A DNA stretch of 64,000 nt from assembly GCF_949628265.1 (NCBI RefSeq), contig NC_088786.1, forward strand, positions 36,787,681-36,851,680. The letters are read 5' to 3'. The notes beneath the pieces were generated by a model. The model worked only from the letters and a program-made list of their open reading frames with translations, searched no databases and was not told the origin of the DNA. Positions within the stretch are counted from its first letter, which is position 1; each line of letters begins with the position of its first letter. Below, one piece after another: positions 33,991-46,655 of this stretch. The DNA comes from Cloeon dipterum. Taxonomy: Eukaryota; Arthropoda; Insecta; Ephemeroptera; Baetidae. Made by a program: the position numbers and the translations under genes.

Positions 33991-36440
33991 AAACGCAGAA
34001 TAAATGTATTGGTAAGTTTGGAAATTTGTTAATACTAATGAATCACTTCAACGCAGTAGGATACGCCCTGAGTGTTCGAAGCTGCCAACAGATGGCGCCA
34101 CCGTAGACGTAAGTAAAAATTTTAATTTGTTAAGCAAATCATTTAATTTCAGGACCAGTTTTGTTGGATCTTGCGAAAAAATCTTAAATCAAGACGTCTG
34201 GGATTTTGAACCACATCCAAACCGTATCAAAACCGCAACCGCAAGTATTCATAAATTATAGCTTTACTAATTTTAGCAAGAAATTTATTAAATGTATTTA
34301 TTAATTTTGTAAATTTATTCAAGTTTTGAGTTATTTGTCGATTGTCTATAAATTTTAATCAATGAAAATACATGAATCCAATGCGTCCAGCGTGGAATTT
34401 TAACTAATTTCATTGTTCAAATTTATATTTTCAGCAAACGGACGTTGACTGCATAATAATGTGTTCTACGAGCTGCTACACCCAACGAATTTGATTATTC
34501 AATCGTTTCTTCCAGCTTCGCAACTTAAGCAGCAAAAATAATAATTCTTAATTTGATTATGCCGATTATGTTTCACAGGATTTTTCCTCGAACGTGAGAT
34601 TAAAAAGTTGTCTTTCATCGCACGAAGAGGTATGTAAATCATATCTGTCTAATTAATTTTGTAACATTGTATAATGCAGTGGTAAGTTTGGAAATTTTAT
34701 AATTCGAATCAATTCACCAGTTGCAGAAACCCTGAGTGTCGGAAAAGCTGCTGACAGATTGCACCACCGAAGACATTCGTAAAAAATTAATTGTTTGTCA
34801 AATCAGTTTATTTCAGGACCAATTTTATTGAAGTTGCACATAAAAATATTAAATTGAAACGTCTGGAATGTAGAACCGCGCATCCGAACCGCATAACCAT
34901 GTTAAAACCGCTTATCCACATCCAAACTACAACCAATCCGTATCCCAACCATATCCAAACTGCAACCGCAAGTATTCATAAATTATAGTTTTACTAATTT
35001 TAGCTCGAAATTTAATAACTAAATTGTTTAATTTTTTAAATATATTCAAATTTTGTGTTATTTGTTTTAATGTCTATAAATTTTAATTTATGAAAATTCA
35101 TGAAAATTACCAAAATGCACCCGGCGTTGAATTTTACTAATTTCATTGTTTAGATTTCTATTTTTAGTACACGGATGTTGACTGCAATGTGTCCTACGAA
35201 CTGATGCTCAAAAAAAAATTGAATTTTCACACTTTATTTTTGTAAACGACAAAACTAGCATGCACACTATTTTTTTGTTAAAATGCCGAGCGAGAAGCAG
35301 CCAATAATTCATTCTGAATTGGCTGGACTTGTAAAAATTTCTAAATAAATCTATATTACAGTTAAATTAAATCGATTCTTCCTGCCTGGCAACTCAAGCA
35401 GCAAAAATAATCATTCTTAGTATAAGTAAACAGGATTAAACAGATTAATATATTTTACAGGATTATTTTCTCGCACGTCAGATTCAGGAGTGACCTCTGT
35501 CATCCTAACAAGAGAGCTATAGAAAACAAAATTAACATTTTTCAATCGTTTCTTCCAGCTTCGCAACTTTGGCAGCAAAAATAATAATTCGTAATATGAT
35601 TACACATGATTTATTTTACAGAATAATTTCTCGCACGTGAGATAAAGAAGTTGTCTTTCATCGCACGAAGAGCTATGTAAATCACATCTGTCTAATTAAT
35701 TTTTTAACATTGTATAATGTAGTGGTAAGTTTGGAAAATTTATAATTCGAATCAATTCACCAGTTGCAGAAACCCTGATTACCCTGAGTGTCGGAAGCTG
35801 CTGACAGATTGCACCACCGTAGACTTGAGTAAATTTAATTTGTTTGTCAAATCAGTTTATTTCAGAACCAATTTTATTGAAGCTGGCGAGAGAAAATCTT
35901 AAATCAAGACGTCTGGGCTCTACAACTTCACCCGAATCGCTTCTAATACTTAAAACCGCAACCAAACCATATCCAAACCGCAACCGCAAGTATTCATAAA
36001 TTAAAGTTCTATTAATTTTGGCATGAAATTTATTAAATGTATATTTTAGTTTTCCAAATTTATTTAAATTTGGCGATTTTTGTTTAATGTCTATAAATTT
36101 TAATCAATGAAAATACACGAAAAATTACCAATGAGTCCGGCGTTGAATTTAAACTAATTTCATTGTTCAGATTTATATTTTCAGCAAACGGACGTTGACT
36201 GCATAATAATGTGTTCAACGAGCTGATAAACCCAACGAATTTGATTTTTCAATCGTTTCTTCCAGCTTCGCAACTTTGGCAGCAAAAATAATAATTCGTA
36301 ATATGATTACACATGATTAAACAGATAATTATTTATTTCACAGAATAATTTCTCGCACGTGAGATTAAGAAGTGGTCTTTCAACGCACGAAGAGCTATGT
36401 AAATCATATCTGTCTAATTAATATTTTAACATTGTATAAT
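33990..36440 (+). repeat. Three-unit tandem array with splice-like signals
   Basis: Three units of about 0.7-1.0 kb start near 34010, 34678 and 35720. Shared landmarks are GGTAAGTTTGGAAA, a half M2 element (CCCTGAGTGT...), TTTATTTCAGGACCAATTTT, CGCAACCGCAAGTATTCATA, GTTTCTTCCAGCTTCGCAAC and TCGCACGAAGAG. Several resemble splice acceptors or donors. No long open frame is conserved. This could be multiplied non-coding 5' exons of the downstream gene or a decaying satellite-like repeat. Confidence 0.6.
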
Positions 36441-36679
36441 AATAAAAAAAGCATAATGTAAATCGAAAAGCTATGAAATTTTTTAATCATTCGCCTCATA
36501 CACGGTTCACCTTCGGAGTGGGTGCTCCTCAGTCAGCCCCGCCAATCAGAAGGTTCGCTTAGAATTTTTTTATCTAGATTGTTAGCAGAAAAAAACCCGA
36601 AACGGTTTCATTAAAGAATGCAGTTCCACGATGGAAAAGCGTATATTTCCTTGGAAAATACGAATATTTCTACCTTTGT

Positions 36680-36830
36680 AAGGCAATGGGGAGTATTTCA
36701 GCATTTCGGGTGTCTGTTACAGACTGCCCAATGTCAAAGGTGGTAAAAGGTCGTTAATTAAGCACTCGAAATTCTCAAAAAGCTCAATACGGGGATGGTT
36801 TTCACACATTACCAGTGGATTAAGAGACAA
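36680..36830 (+). other. Conserved upstream segment shared with 52115-52250
   Basis: About 130 bp with roughly 70 percent identity by eye to sequence upstream of the second LRR-like gene: GCAATGGGGAGTATTTCAGC here, and CCCAATGTCAAAGGTGGTAA further on. It lies about 130-280 bp upstream of the start codon. The matching frame is open at 52 kb but has stops here. It may be a shared 5' region or an old coding exon. Confidence 0.45.
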
Positions 36831-38098
36831 TTATATCTGGTATATTACATGTCCTGGTCAACACGGAATGAAAATGTTTTTGATATTGTAATAGGCTAAA
36901 ATCTACTGAACTTTATGTTCATTTTTCTTTTTCTTTTTATGTTACAGGATTTCACCATGAAAGCCAATCAACCATCTCTCATGAAATTGGCCAGGAGCAG
37001 ACCTGACAGGCGCACCACTTTGAAGGAGAATATGACTCGTTCTATCGCTAGAAAAATCGGCAATTACTTAAATGGCGAACAAACTTTGGCAAATTTGTGT
37101 AAGTATAAATTTTATTTCACGTCAAAATTATTTAAATTATTATTTAATTAACTCCAAACACAATGTTCTTATTTTCTTAGATAAAATCTATTGAAATTTG
37201 AATAATAAATCAGTTAATTTTATTATTATTTATTTTTAGCCATCGAGTTGCGCGAGTCCGTGTTGCTTGAGTTTGTTCAAGTTACGAGCGGGTCGAGTTT
37301 GGGAGGATCGCAGGACTTCATGGCTAGACTGGAGCAGGCTTTGTCTCATTTAACCAGCGCTCACACGAAAAAATTCAAGTTTGGTGGCTTGTTGTCTTCG
37401 AGAAATTTCGTAACCATGCCCCAAGACATCACTAAGGTATTTATTTTTTTAAATCTTTATTTCTGAACTAAAATATGTATTTAACAAACAGGTCCTGGAA
37501 GTTCTTTCCACGAAAGCTAAGAATTTGGAGCTGCTGAAAATAAATGTGAAGAGAAAAGTCCACGCGCTCTGTCCAATGTTGGAGTCGAAATCCATCGAAG
37601 CAATTTGCAAATTGGTGAAGTTGAGAATTCTCAAGATTAGCAATTTCGTGGTTCAATACCAGAAACTGAAATCGATCTGTAAAGTTCTGATCAACTTGCG
37701 ATCTGTAAATGTCCGTTTCATTTCCTTCGAACGAGACATGGAACCCGAAGACCTTGACGCTGACATCGAAGACTTGAAGTTGAGCTTTTCTCGACTGAAA
37801 GAGTTTTTATTTTCTTCGTTGTGCAGCGAAAACCCACTTATACAAAAGTTGACAACGCTCTGCGTTCAGCACTTGCCCCAGCTCGAGATCGTCAACGATT
37901 TCGCCGAAAGCGTTACGTACTTCTCCAACCTAGAATCAACAGAGGGAGTGAAGAACTCTGATCTACGCCACTTGGGAGTTTATCCAACACACAACAGCGA
38001 CTTGTCGGCAGTCTTTCCAAAGGTCACTCATTTAAAAGTGAGTCTTGATTAAGTCACTAACCCACTTTCAATCACACTTTAGTCGGAATTTTAATCTG

Positions 38099-38478
38099 AA
38101 GACCCTCCTTGACGAAGTTTTTGAGCACACCAATCGATTCCTGAGGGTCGAATTAGGTTAAGTGGATATTCTTTCCCTCCAAAAAGTCCAGCGCGGTGTG
38201 CGAATTTTTTTTCCCGCCAAAACAATATGAATGCGAGAACTGCGCATGCGTCAGAGCTGGCTGGATCTGACAAAGAAGTCATTCGTACAGGTGGTCTCTC
38301 TGCAAGTGCTCAAACCAGCTCTGACGCATGCGCAGTTGACGCATTCATATTGTTTTGGCGGGAAAAAAGTTCGCACGTCACGCTGGACTTTTTGGTCGGA
38401 AAATATCAACTATATACCTAATTCGACCCTCAGGAATCGATTGGTGGGCTCAGAAACTTCATCAAAGACGGTCTTTTA
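38099..38478. mobile_element. MITE family M1, copy 3
   Basis: Fills most of intron 3 of LRR-like gene 1. Ends are GACCCTCCTTGACGAAGTTT and CAAAGACGGTCTTTTA. Both internal arms carry CCCGCCAAAACAATATGAAT and GACGCATGCGCA. Confidence 0.85.
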
Positions 38479-39114
38479 GACGATTTTACTTAATATGAGA
38501 GGGTTTTTAAATTTAAAACGAAACGTTGCATTATTTGTTACAGGTACTCCTGATGGGAGATGAGCCGGAAGAGAACATCAACTCGATTCTGCACTTCTCA
38601 AACATCGAGAGTCTGAATTTTCACTCGCTTCCGTCCGTGTCAGTTCTAGACAGATTTTTCGGCGCCTACGGAGCCAATCTGCTCACTCTCATTCTTTCGT
38701 GCGACTGGCAAAGTTTGTCCTTCAGCAGAATTTTTGCTGCCTGCCCAAAACTGCAAGTGCTGAAGTTGGACGATGTAGTCATTTCTGATGACAAGGAGCC
38801 GATCAAGGAATTCGCACAGCTGACTGAACTCAAATGGACGCTACGGTAGGATTTCAAATTAAACTATTTCCATTTGCATGCATGGGGCCAGACGCCAGAC
38901 TGGGGCTAATTAACTTACAAAGCACACACCTGTAATTTAAATTTGGCTTTTAACGTGCAAGATGTTCGATTTAACCTGTTAAACTTTGGCAGGGGCAAAA
39001 GCGGGTTCCAAGGTGGGAGGCAATAGACCGCAGTCTAGCCCTGTTTGCATGATTTGGCTGTTATTCTAGATTTAAAATTAGCTTGGGAAAATATGAATGA
39101 TTTTCATTTTTTAA

Positions 39115-39490
39115 TGTGGACCCATACAGGTCGACAGTTGAAAATTTTTAGAATTTTTGGACGCAGTTGATCGTTAAACAATTTATTCTACAAAAAATAG
39201 ACTTGCTAAAGTAAAAATTCGAATTTTCTTCAATATTTCCAGGCAGATTTCGCTTCCACTCGTCGTGATCTGTTCAACAGCTTATGGAAATTTTCAGGGA
39301 AACCCTTATTTGTGAAAATAAAATCAGATTTCTAGTAAGAAGACAGTCCTCACTCACATGCTAACTTTGCAGCCGCTTTTCTCAAAGATTTAACATGGCT
39401 TCTTAGATCAATTTGGGCTTTAACTGATTTCTAAGGGATCATTTCATGCATTAGGAATTAGGATTTGGCAGTTTCAGTCCTCTTTAAAGC
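39115..39490 (-). mobile_element. MITE family M3, decayed copy
   Basis: Aligned by eye to other M3 copies: ATTTTTAGAATTTTTGGACG at the left and AGGGATCATTTCATGCATTA at the right, with many substitutions. It lies in intron 4 of LRR-like gene 1 and is an older insertion than the sharp copies at 12350 and 32621. Confidence 0.5.
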
Positions 39491-39751
39491 CGTTTTTTTT
39501 GTTTCCTGAAATTTAATTTATAATTCTAGTTTTTATTGCGGACAAAAACTTTATTTTAAAATATTTGCTTGATAATATAAAATTAATTGATCCTCTGCAT
39601 TCAAGATCATAGAGTACGAGAGATGCCTTTTCAGGCTCTCATGGTATAAAAAACATAATCTTAGTGTAAAAATTTGTTTTTGATGTTGCAGGAAAAGCGA
39701 TGGCTTGATGCCCAAATCCAAGGTGTGCAACATCCTTTCAGCCTTGCCAAA

Positions 39752-42700
39752 TAGAGCGTATTCAAGAAAGGTTTTTGTGTTCCTGTCTTGTCCTGTTCCG
39801 GAAAAAAAATTACCTGTCCTGTCTTGTTCCTGTTCAATTATATTTTCTTGTCCTGTCCTGTTCCTGTTTTTTCCTGTTTTTTTTATGCAATTAAAATCGA
39901 TAAAACAAATTAGCTTTAGCAATAATCTTAATATTTTTTACGAGGAAAATGATCTTTAAGATATTATGTAAAAGATATTTTGGATGTGGAGTTTGATGTG
40001 ACGTGAACACCTTTTAAGCTTAACATAAACATATTAATATGAAAGTTTTACTTAAAATTACATTCAATTATAAAAGCTGAACATAATATATGGAAAATAA
40101 ATAGACATCAACTCATTTTCAGTTTTCATTTATTGAACTTAACTTCCAACATACGAATCCACTTTTTTATCTACTCAGTGTTCCTTAAAATTGTCACTTT
40201 CACAAGTCACTCGATTTTCCCCCCATTTTTCTTGAAACTGTTGATCACACACAACTTGCTTAGTTTGTCTGCACTGAGGGACGATCTTCTTGGATCTGCT
40301 GTAATTCTGCCTGAAATTTAAAATTAATTTATGAAGTAATTCTAATTTTGAAACTAAAATTGAATATAGTTAACATTTACCTGATACGGAAAACAGCCTT
40401 TCGGATGGGATTGAGGAACACGGAATACTGTGGATGAAAAGTGCTGTGGCAGCCAAAATTGGATGGTGTTTTTGTTCCCTCCAATAATTCAGGATACTTT
40501 TGCCCTCCAATTTTCTCTCTGGTACACACATCCACGATGCCAGTTCTTCAGCGTGGGAGGTAAATGCAGTAAAATCCTCAGAAAGGCCGCTGCTGGAACT
40601 GCCACAACCGTATGATTGGATTCTATCCCAAATATTAACATGGCTCATTGGGATCTGCTGCTCGGATGAGGAATTTCCTAATAGGTTGTTTGGCTGTCGC
40701 TGGCAGTCCTCTATGCCATCACCTATTTGGAATACATCGTTGTGTTATTCATTAATTATACAGTAAAAAAAATTTAATATATACCTAGCAGATCTTGAAA
40801 ATGCTGAGCGCAGTCTGGCATCATTTTTGACTCAAGGAAATCTGCCGCTTCATTGTGGCACTCTGCTCCGTATTCTCTTTGCACAAAGTATTTAAACTGC
40901 GGGTGCAAAATTGTCGCACAAAAATGCAGAGTTTGAAGTTGTACTTTGCTCTCAACACTGTCCATGAGCATACTGGCCACCTTAATTCATCAACATGGCA
41001 TAATAAAACAATTTGAAATGGAAAATAAAATGTACCTTCTGACCAGCAGCAGAAATCGATCTATCCTTTGACTTTTCGTTTAAGAGTTTCATCAACTCTT
41101 TCTTCCACAGTGGCTTTAGAAATAATGTGGGCACTTTTGAGGCACTCAATTCTCTAGTTAGGGCGTCAAAATGTGAGAGAATAGATATCAGCTCTGTAAA
41201 TGATGGCTTGGTAAGTTTAGGAAGGCCTCCTCGGCGCTCTATTGGAAGAACTTCTGGCAATGCAGCCATGGCGTCGTTAACAGATCTAACCATGTTCCAT
41301 AGGCTGTTAAAGCGGGTCTCACATTCTTGTTTCAAAGACTTCTTTCCTAACTCAAGAAGTTTGCTGTTCAACCTTGAATGAAATATAATTTAGCAAAACA
41401 TATCGCATACACTATAAAATAATTACTTACTGGGCCTTTTTAACATATCTCACGATTTCTTTGCATGCCTCGATGGCAACTTTAATTTCATTTGGAAGTG
41501 CAGCACTCTGCAGAGTTTGCTTCACAGCCAAGTTAGCGTCATGAACTGCGCACGATAACCATGTTAAGTGGCTTTGTTTGTTAAACGCAGCTTTCGTAGC
41601 AGCGTCATTGTCAGTTACGACAACACAACTGGTCGTCATGATGCCGTATTTCTAAAATTTAGATTAATTTAGGTGCGACTTTAATCAATGCATTACAATA
41701 TGATTTTACCAGCGTGACAGCTTCAAACTCATTGAAAATGGTTTCCTGATTGTGGGGGGGTGGGAAGGGGTTGTTCCCTAAAACCTGGTCCTCAAGGACA
41801 ATGGTGGGTTGTCCTGTTGATTCTACTTTTGACAGCTTCAGTCGATGAGCAGTTACTCCCAAACAGGACTCATTTTTAAATTTTTGGGTCCAGGCGTCCA
41901 CTGTAAAGGCAAGGGGTCTATATTTCTGCAAAGACAAATAAACAAAATTATATCATCATCATCACACAAAAATGTTACATATTTTTCTTAAAACTTGTAT
42001 TTAAAGAATGTCTTGCCTGCCCAAATGCTTCTGTGATGTGCTCCTCCACGACCAAAATGATTTTCTCAATATGCGCAGCCACCGCATTTTTTTTCGGGAC
42101 AACTTCGTCTACTTCTACTTTCCCAAAATTTGCACCAGTATCAATCAACTTTTGGCAAAAAGTGCGGAATCCAGCTCCCTCAACAATATTGAATGGACGT
42201 AGATCCGAGCTGCACATTTCTGCTATGACTTTTGTGACCTCAGATTTTACCTATATATTATATATAATGCATTAAGATGATTATGTTAAACAACGTGTGG
42301 CAAATTAAATATTTTAATCATTTTTATTTAAAATTTTGTATTGATCTGAGTGATGGTAAATATAATATAATTATAAATCTAAAATAATAAAACTAACCTT
42401 CCTTGGTACCTTCCTTTGGGTTGCTAACTTCATTTGAATCCCTCGAGGACCTGTTTTTACTCCTTGCAATGTGACACCAGGTCCAGTTTTGATTTTAGAG
42501 CAGGTTTTCCAGTGTCTGATCATGCCAGATGGTCCCTCCGTAGCGTTAAATCTCAGCAATGTTTCGCACTGACGGCAGACAATAAAGTTCGTTGCTTTTC
42601 CATAAGCACATAGCCTATCAAAATAGGCAGCAGCTGATTTGCCTTCACCCTTTTTAGGGCCGACGAAGTGCACTCTCGTGCATTTGGACGCATCATGTAA

Positions 42701-43452
42701 AATATTCTGCAAATGTGACTTGTCAACAGTTATTGGTGCTGTAACTGAAGTAGCCTGCTGATTTAATCCAGACGTTCCAGCATCAGAAACAGCGATCCTT
42801 CCTTCAGCCGCTGAAGCGTCAAGCTCATTCAGTCCAGGTCCAGGGTCATCTTCATCAGGGTCAAACTCTAAATCCCAATTGTTGTCCAGCAGGTCCATGG
42901 TTTTGTTTCGTTCAAAAAGAAAACACTAGATATTTGAACTTAAGTGTAGAAGAAGAGTCGTTGAACTCGTTGACGTAGACAGAAGACAGTTAATGAAATT
43001 GCATTATGTATTTAATGCGGCATGGGAATAAGGCAGATAGAGCGGCCGGCCGATGTAAAACACATTTTGTTAGTTGCTATTTAAATTTGTATGTATGTAT
43101 AGTGCGTGAATGTATCTCGAGTGGGCGTGTAGTTAGCTAACTAAGAGCGTAGATTTGGCGGGAACTTTGGTTGGAGATGGAGTGGAGTGGGTAGTGGGCG
43201 TGGGCACACGAAAGAAAGTATATTACGTCAATAAACAGTATTACAAAAATTAAAATTTAATGTTGTCTTCAAACGAATATTTTATTCCTATTAAAATGTG
43301 ATAAAATTAATAAAACAAGAATGGAATTGTTAGGAATAAAATTTCCTGTCTTGTCCTGTTCTTGGAAAATATTTTCCTGTCCTGCCGGAATTCCAGGAAA
43401 AAGCAGGAATTCTTGTTTCCTGTTTCCATTTCCTGTCTTGGAATACGCTCTA
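39752..43452 (-). mobile_element. hAT-superfamily DNA transposon, probably complete
   Basis: Length is 3701 bp. Target-site duplication TTGCCAAA (39744-39751 and 43453-43460) is 8 bp, the hAT size. Terminal inverted repeats are TAGAGCGTATTCAAGAAAGG on the left and TAGAGCGTATTCCAAGACAG read from the right end. Both ends carry subterminal CCTGTCTTGTCCTGTTC-type repeats, which are likely transposase binding sites. It encodes one multi-exon transposase on the minus strand. Sharp ends and an intact coding frame indicate a recent insertion. Confidence 0.95.
40207..42898 (-). CDS. hAT transposase, eight exons, 716 aa
   Basis: Exons on the minus strand: 42898-42398, 42250-42017, 41925-41710, 41651-41431, 41372-41036, 40980-40785, 40722-40381 and 40310-40207, totalling 717 codons with stop and no internal stop. 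Intron 2 appears to use a GC donor (CAG|GCAAGA). Domains: an acidic N-terminus; a BED zinc finger with C108, C111, H129 and C133; the hAT block SSDLRPFNIVEGAGFRTF; the RNase-H-like start FTVDAWT with D255; TDND with D331; CAVH at C351-H354; TRFNSLW at 410-416; and a C-terminal dimerisation region (HPILAATALFIHSIPCSSIP, then SERLFSVSG) ending near 683. All frame phases match across the proposed junctions. It would catalyse excision and insertion of the element. Confidence 0.9.
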
Positions 43453-43833
43453 TTGCCAAACCTGAAGAAATTGAGCCTCAGTGATTGGACCGACCTTGAA
43501 ATCGACGATCTGAACAAGCTGACGGCTTTGATTGCGGGCAAGAAGATTTTGGGAGAACTTACCCGTCTCGATTTGGAGTCGAAAACGGAATTAGAAGACG
43601 GTGCAATTGACGTCAAATTATTTCGGGTGTTTGTGGACTTGATCGCTAATGCGGCGGCCTACCTTCAAAATTTGGCTGTCTTTAGACTCAATTTGTGCTA
43701 CATGAAGGGTAAAATTGCTCAGCATTTGAAAAGCAAACAGCCATTACAGATTGGTGAAATCGGCGAAAAGTTTCAGGACTGGATCGGCGATAAAAGCATC
43801 GCTGACTTCATTCGTGTCATTAATAGATGCTAA

Positions 43834-44225
43834 AGAGCTCTTACTCTTGTGATTTGTTTTTTACATTTCATTTTTTTAAAATTTGTGATGTAGACAGAGG
43901 ATTTAAAAAACATAATTAAAAACATTTCTGCAAAACCCTCCAATTTGTAAGTAACACAGACTTAAAAATAGATTTAAATCACCAGTGAGAATGATATACA
44001 AAGTTTTATGAATCATAGGAATGCTAATTTGTCGCGAAACTTGTGAAAAAATATCATGTTCAAAAGTGACAGCAAGAGAAAATTTATTTTCGTAGAAGCA
44101 GCAAAAATTTGAAAAATTGTTGCATGCTTATTACGGGCAAAAACGTCTAGTTGATTGATTGATTGATAAATAAAAAGGACTGGCAATTCTACATATTTAA
44201 TCTCGGTGATTTTCCTTTTTAGTTA
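43834..44225. other. 3' flank of LRR-like gene 1
   Basis: AT-rich downstream sequence with a possible polyadenylation signal AATAAA at 44169-44174, 336 bases after the stop. No other feature was seen. Confidence 0.4.
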
Positions 44226-45080
44226 TGTGACCAGAATTCTCACGAATCTGGTCACGTGAACAGTTATTGGTTGGCAAAAACAGAACATTATGGCGTTCAC
44301 GCCGCCGAGGCGTGAAACGCTGGCAAAAAAACAATCGCTCGAAAAATAAGTTGCAAATGCAGAGCAGTGCATAAAATTTAACGAGTTGGCGAGAGCATAA
44401 AAATTAATGAGTTAGCTACAGTGTATAGATGAATTGCGTTGAGTATGAGTTGAAATGAGTTGAGTAATTAAAAAGGAATGTATTGGGTTGAGAAATAACA
44501 AAGAATATTTATTAGTATTATGACTATGACTGTGGGAATGTGCTTGCAAAGGATAGAGGCGCAGAAGGAGAGAGAGAGAAAACGGGCGACGTGGAAAAAA
44601 GAGACGAAAAAGAGAAGAGTTCTGCCGAGGGCGGCGAGGGGTGCAGTTCAGTGCTCCTGACTCAAGGACAAAAACTGTCAGTGCCCAGAGACTGGAAGAA
44701 GTCATCATCCAGGGACCTGACCAGGCGATCAACCCCGCGAATCTCTCTCTCTCTCTCTCTCGACGCGACCTCGCAGTGTCATCATGTTTTGCAAAATAAA
44801 GAAGGTACGTGTTTGCCCCTAATGTTTGCGGTTTTTCTCCCTTACGGGTCTCCCCTGCGCGAAGTTGTTAGGGCATAGACACGGGGTAGGTAGTTTAGAA
44901 TGATAGTGGGGCGAAGCTTGGGGCGAAAGCGCATTGACCGATTGACGAAGCAGCAAGGCGCGAAAGACGGAGGCCGATGACGTCGGGAGGCATCCGACGC
45001 CCACTCAGCAGGAAAATGAGCAGCAGAAGCACGGCGACCAGTGAGGCAGTAAGTCAAGGGCAATAAAATAACACCTCACA
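44226..45080. repeat. Interspersed repeat P, copy 3 (inverted)
   Basis: Reverse complement of 13918-14720, more diverged. It has the same hairpin end (GGTCACGTGAACAG), GA microsatellite (as CT, 44744-44761) and donor-like contexts AAGAAG|GTACGTG and GAGGCA|GTAAGTC. A 112-codon open frame on the plus strand is not open in the other copies. Confidence 0.75.
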
Positions 45081-46370
45081 AAATAGTAGTAGAGATTCCT
45101 CACGAAGAGACGGATCAATTATTCTTACTTTCCAAAAAAACACTTGGTAAGTTTTCATTTCGGACACTACACATACACGCTGGTCTTTAACTGCACAATG
45201 AGGTAATTCTTCGTCCCTCCTCTCGTTGCTGCTTCTTATTCCAGCCACCACTTCACTGTTCCTTATTTTCCTTTATTCTCAAACACCGCACCTTTTCCAA
45301 AGAAAAAAACCTGGTTTTCGAGCCTAAATTGATCGAATTGCGAGACGTTACAGCAGTTATTATACACGCAGAAGAAACTCTCGCAGTGGCTATAGGAACG
45401 CAGCACTTGTATCACAGCTCGTCTCAAAAACCTTTACTTTTTAATACCGGTAATCAGTACAGTAGAAAAACCAATAATTAACCTCTTTTTATCATGATTC
45501 TCCGTTTAAAAGAAACGTAAATATTAAATTTTGAATATTATATTGTTTTTTGAATGAAATCGCAAATAAATCTGATAAATTTTTCTTGAGCATCTTAATT
45601 AAACCGGTATTTTATAACCAGCTGGCTCCTGATGACACAAATCAATCGTAAAGTTGGGGACGAGAAGAGCCACCATTTTTTAGCATTCTAACTTTATCAG
45701 TTCTCAAATTTTCCGAAAGAAAAAATGGCAGTTGGTCGAGTGCTGCTCCTTTCACCCGAGAGAGTGCTTTAGCTATGCCCACTTTTTGGCGGCAGCCACC
45801 ACTTGAGCAGAGCCACCGATTTAGCCGGCGCCAGCCGCGTGTTTGTCTCGTATATTGCATCAGATTTGGCACGTTTTTTGCATTTTGCTGAGGATTTGGT
45901 TTGACACGACACACGTTCAGCAAGTGTTCGAGGTCTGCGGCAACAACCACATCAGCATCGAGCTAGCAACAAACCGAAAAAAATTGCTCTTCCAGAGGTT
46001 TAAAGGGCCGTTTGACCCTGGAGGGAGCACCTTCGAAGTAATTCAGGGCAATGCGTTAAGAATTGAGAATTTTCGTGGAAATCAAAGAGGATTGTTTAAA
46101 TTTTATTCCATTTTCTTGATTTTAAAATTTAATTAATGCTATATATAATATATTGTCATAAGCATACTGAAGAGACATTTAAAAAAAAATAGACAAATTT
46201 GAGATCCATTATAATTTTTGCCAGGTTCCAATCTCTCAGGGATTTATATTTTTCTTTAAAATAATTACTTTTCGACTTTTCAGGTGGTACCGTTAGGACC
46301 GCGAGCTTGGTGCGCTTCGCCCGCTGCTAGTCGCTAGTCGTTGGTCTATGGCAGCGCAGCTGACGTTATT
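45081..46370. other. No gene recognised
   Basis: Mixed-composition intergenic DNA. Open frames of about 100 codons exist on both strands near 45642-46136 but overlap each other and show no domain, signal peptide or repeat relatives. Confidence 0.4.
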
Positions 46371-46655
46371 TTTGCAACTCCAAATCTCAGAGTTCCAAAA
46401 ACTACGCCACCGTTGGACTCGTCTCGAGCCGCCCTGACCAGCTGAAAGATTTAGTGGTGCATATATCTTCCACCTCTAGGATGCTATACTTCAACCCCAT
46501 CAAAAAAATTAAGTATCTTAGGGGAAGAAGGGCAAAAGCACCTCTAAACCTTTCAGGTGGTCAGGGCGGGTCGAGACGGCTCCAACGGTGGTTAGTTTTT
46601 CCAATTCTGATGCTTAGAAGCCGAGATTTGGAGTTGCAAAAATAACCTATTTTTT
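46371..46655. mobile_element. MITE family M4, copy 3
   Basis: Arms CAACTCCAAATCTCAGAGTT and CACCGTTGGACTCGTCTCGA at the left, with the inverted partner ending AGCCGAGATTTGGAGTTGC at the right. Confidence 0.75.

Larger units (their letters stand above)
36957..43833 (+). pseudogene. LRR-like family gene 1, split by hAT insertion
   Basis: Five coding exons: 36957-37098, 37240-37436, 37492-38037, 38544-38845 and 39692-43833, with introns of phase 1, 0, 0, 2. Exon 5 is interrupted by a 3.7-kb hAT element (39752-43452) flanked by 8-bp duplications. Apart from that insertion and one duplication copy, the frame is continuous and would encode 539 residues, so disruption looks recent. The start follows acceptor TTACAG (36946-36947). 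The N-terminus is helical with MKLARSRPDRR and LRESVLLEF blocks. The middle has leucine-rich-repeat-like spacing (KNLELLKINV, LVKLRILKIS). The end carries GEKFQDWIGDKSIADFIRVI. I do not recognise the family's function. Read through the insertion, translation would stop at about 39957. Intron 3 holds an M1 MITE and intron 4 a decayed M3. Confidence 0.8.

Noticed and set aside
36480..36550. Segment with GGTTCACC that resembles a tRNA B-box
   Set aside because: No matching A-box or cloverleaf could be folded around it.
39705..39959. 84-codon frame crossing the hAT left end
   Set aside because: It is the LRR-like gene 1 exon reading through into the transposon end, not a gene of its own.
44540..44878. 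112-codon charged open frame
   Set aside because: It lies in repeat P and is not open in the other two copies.
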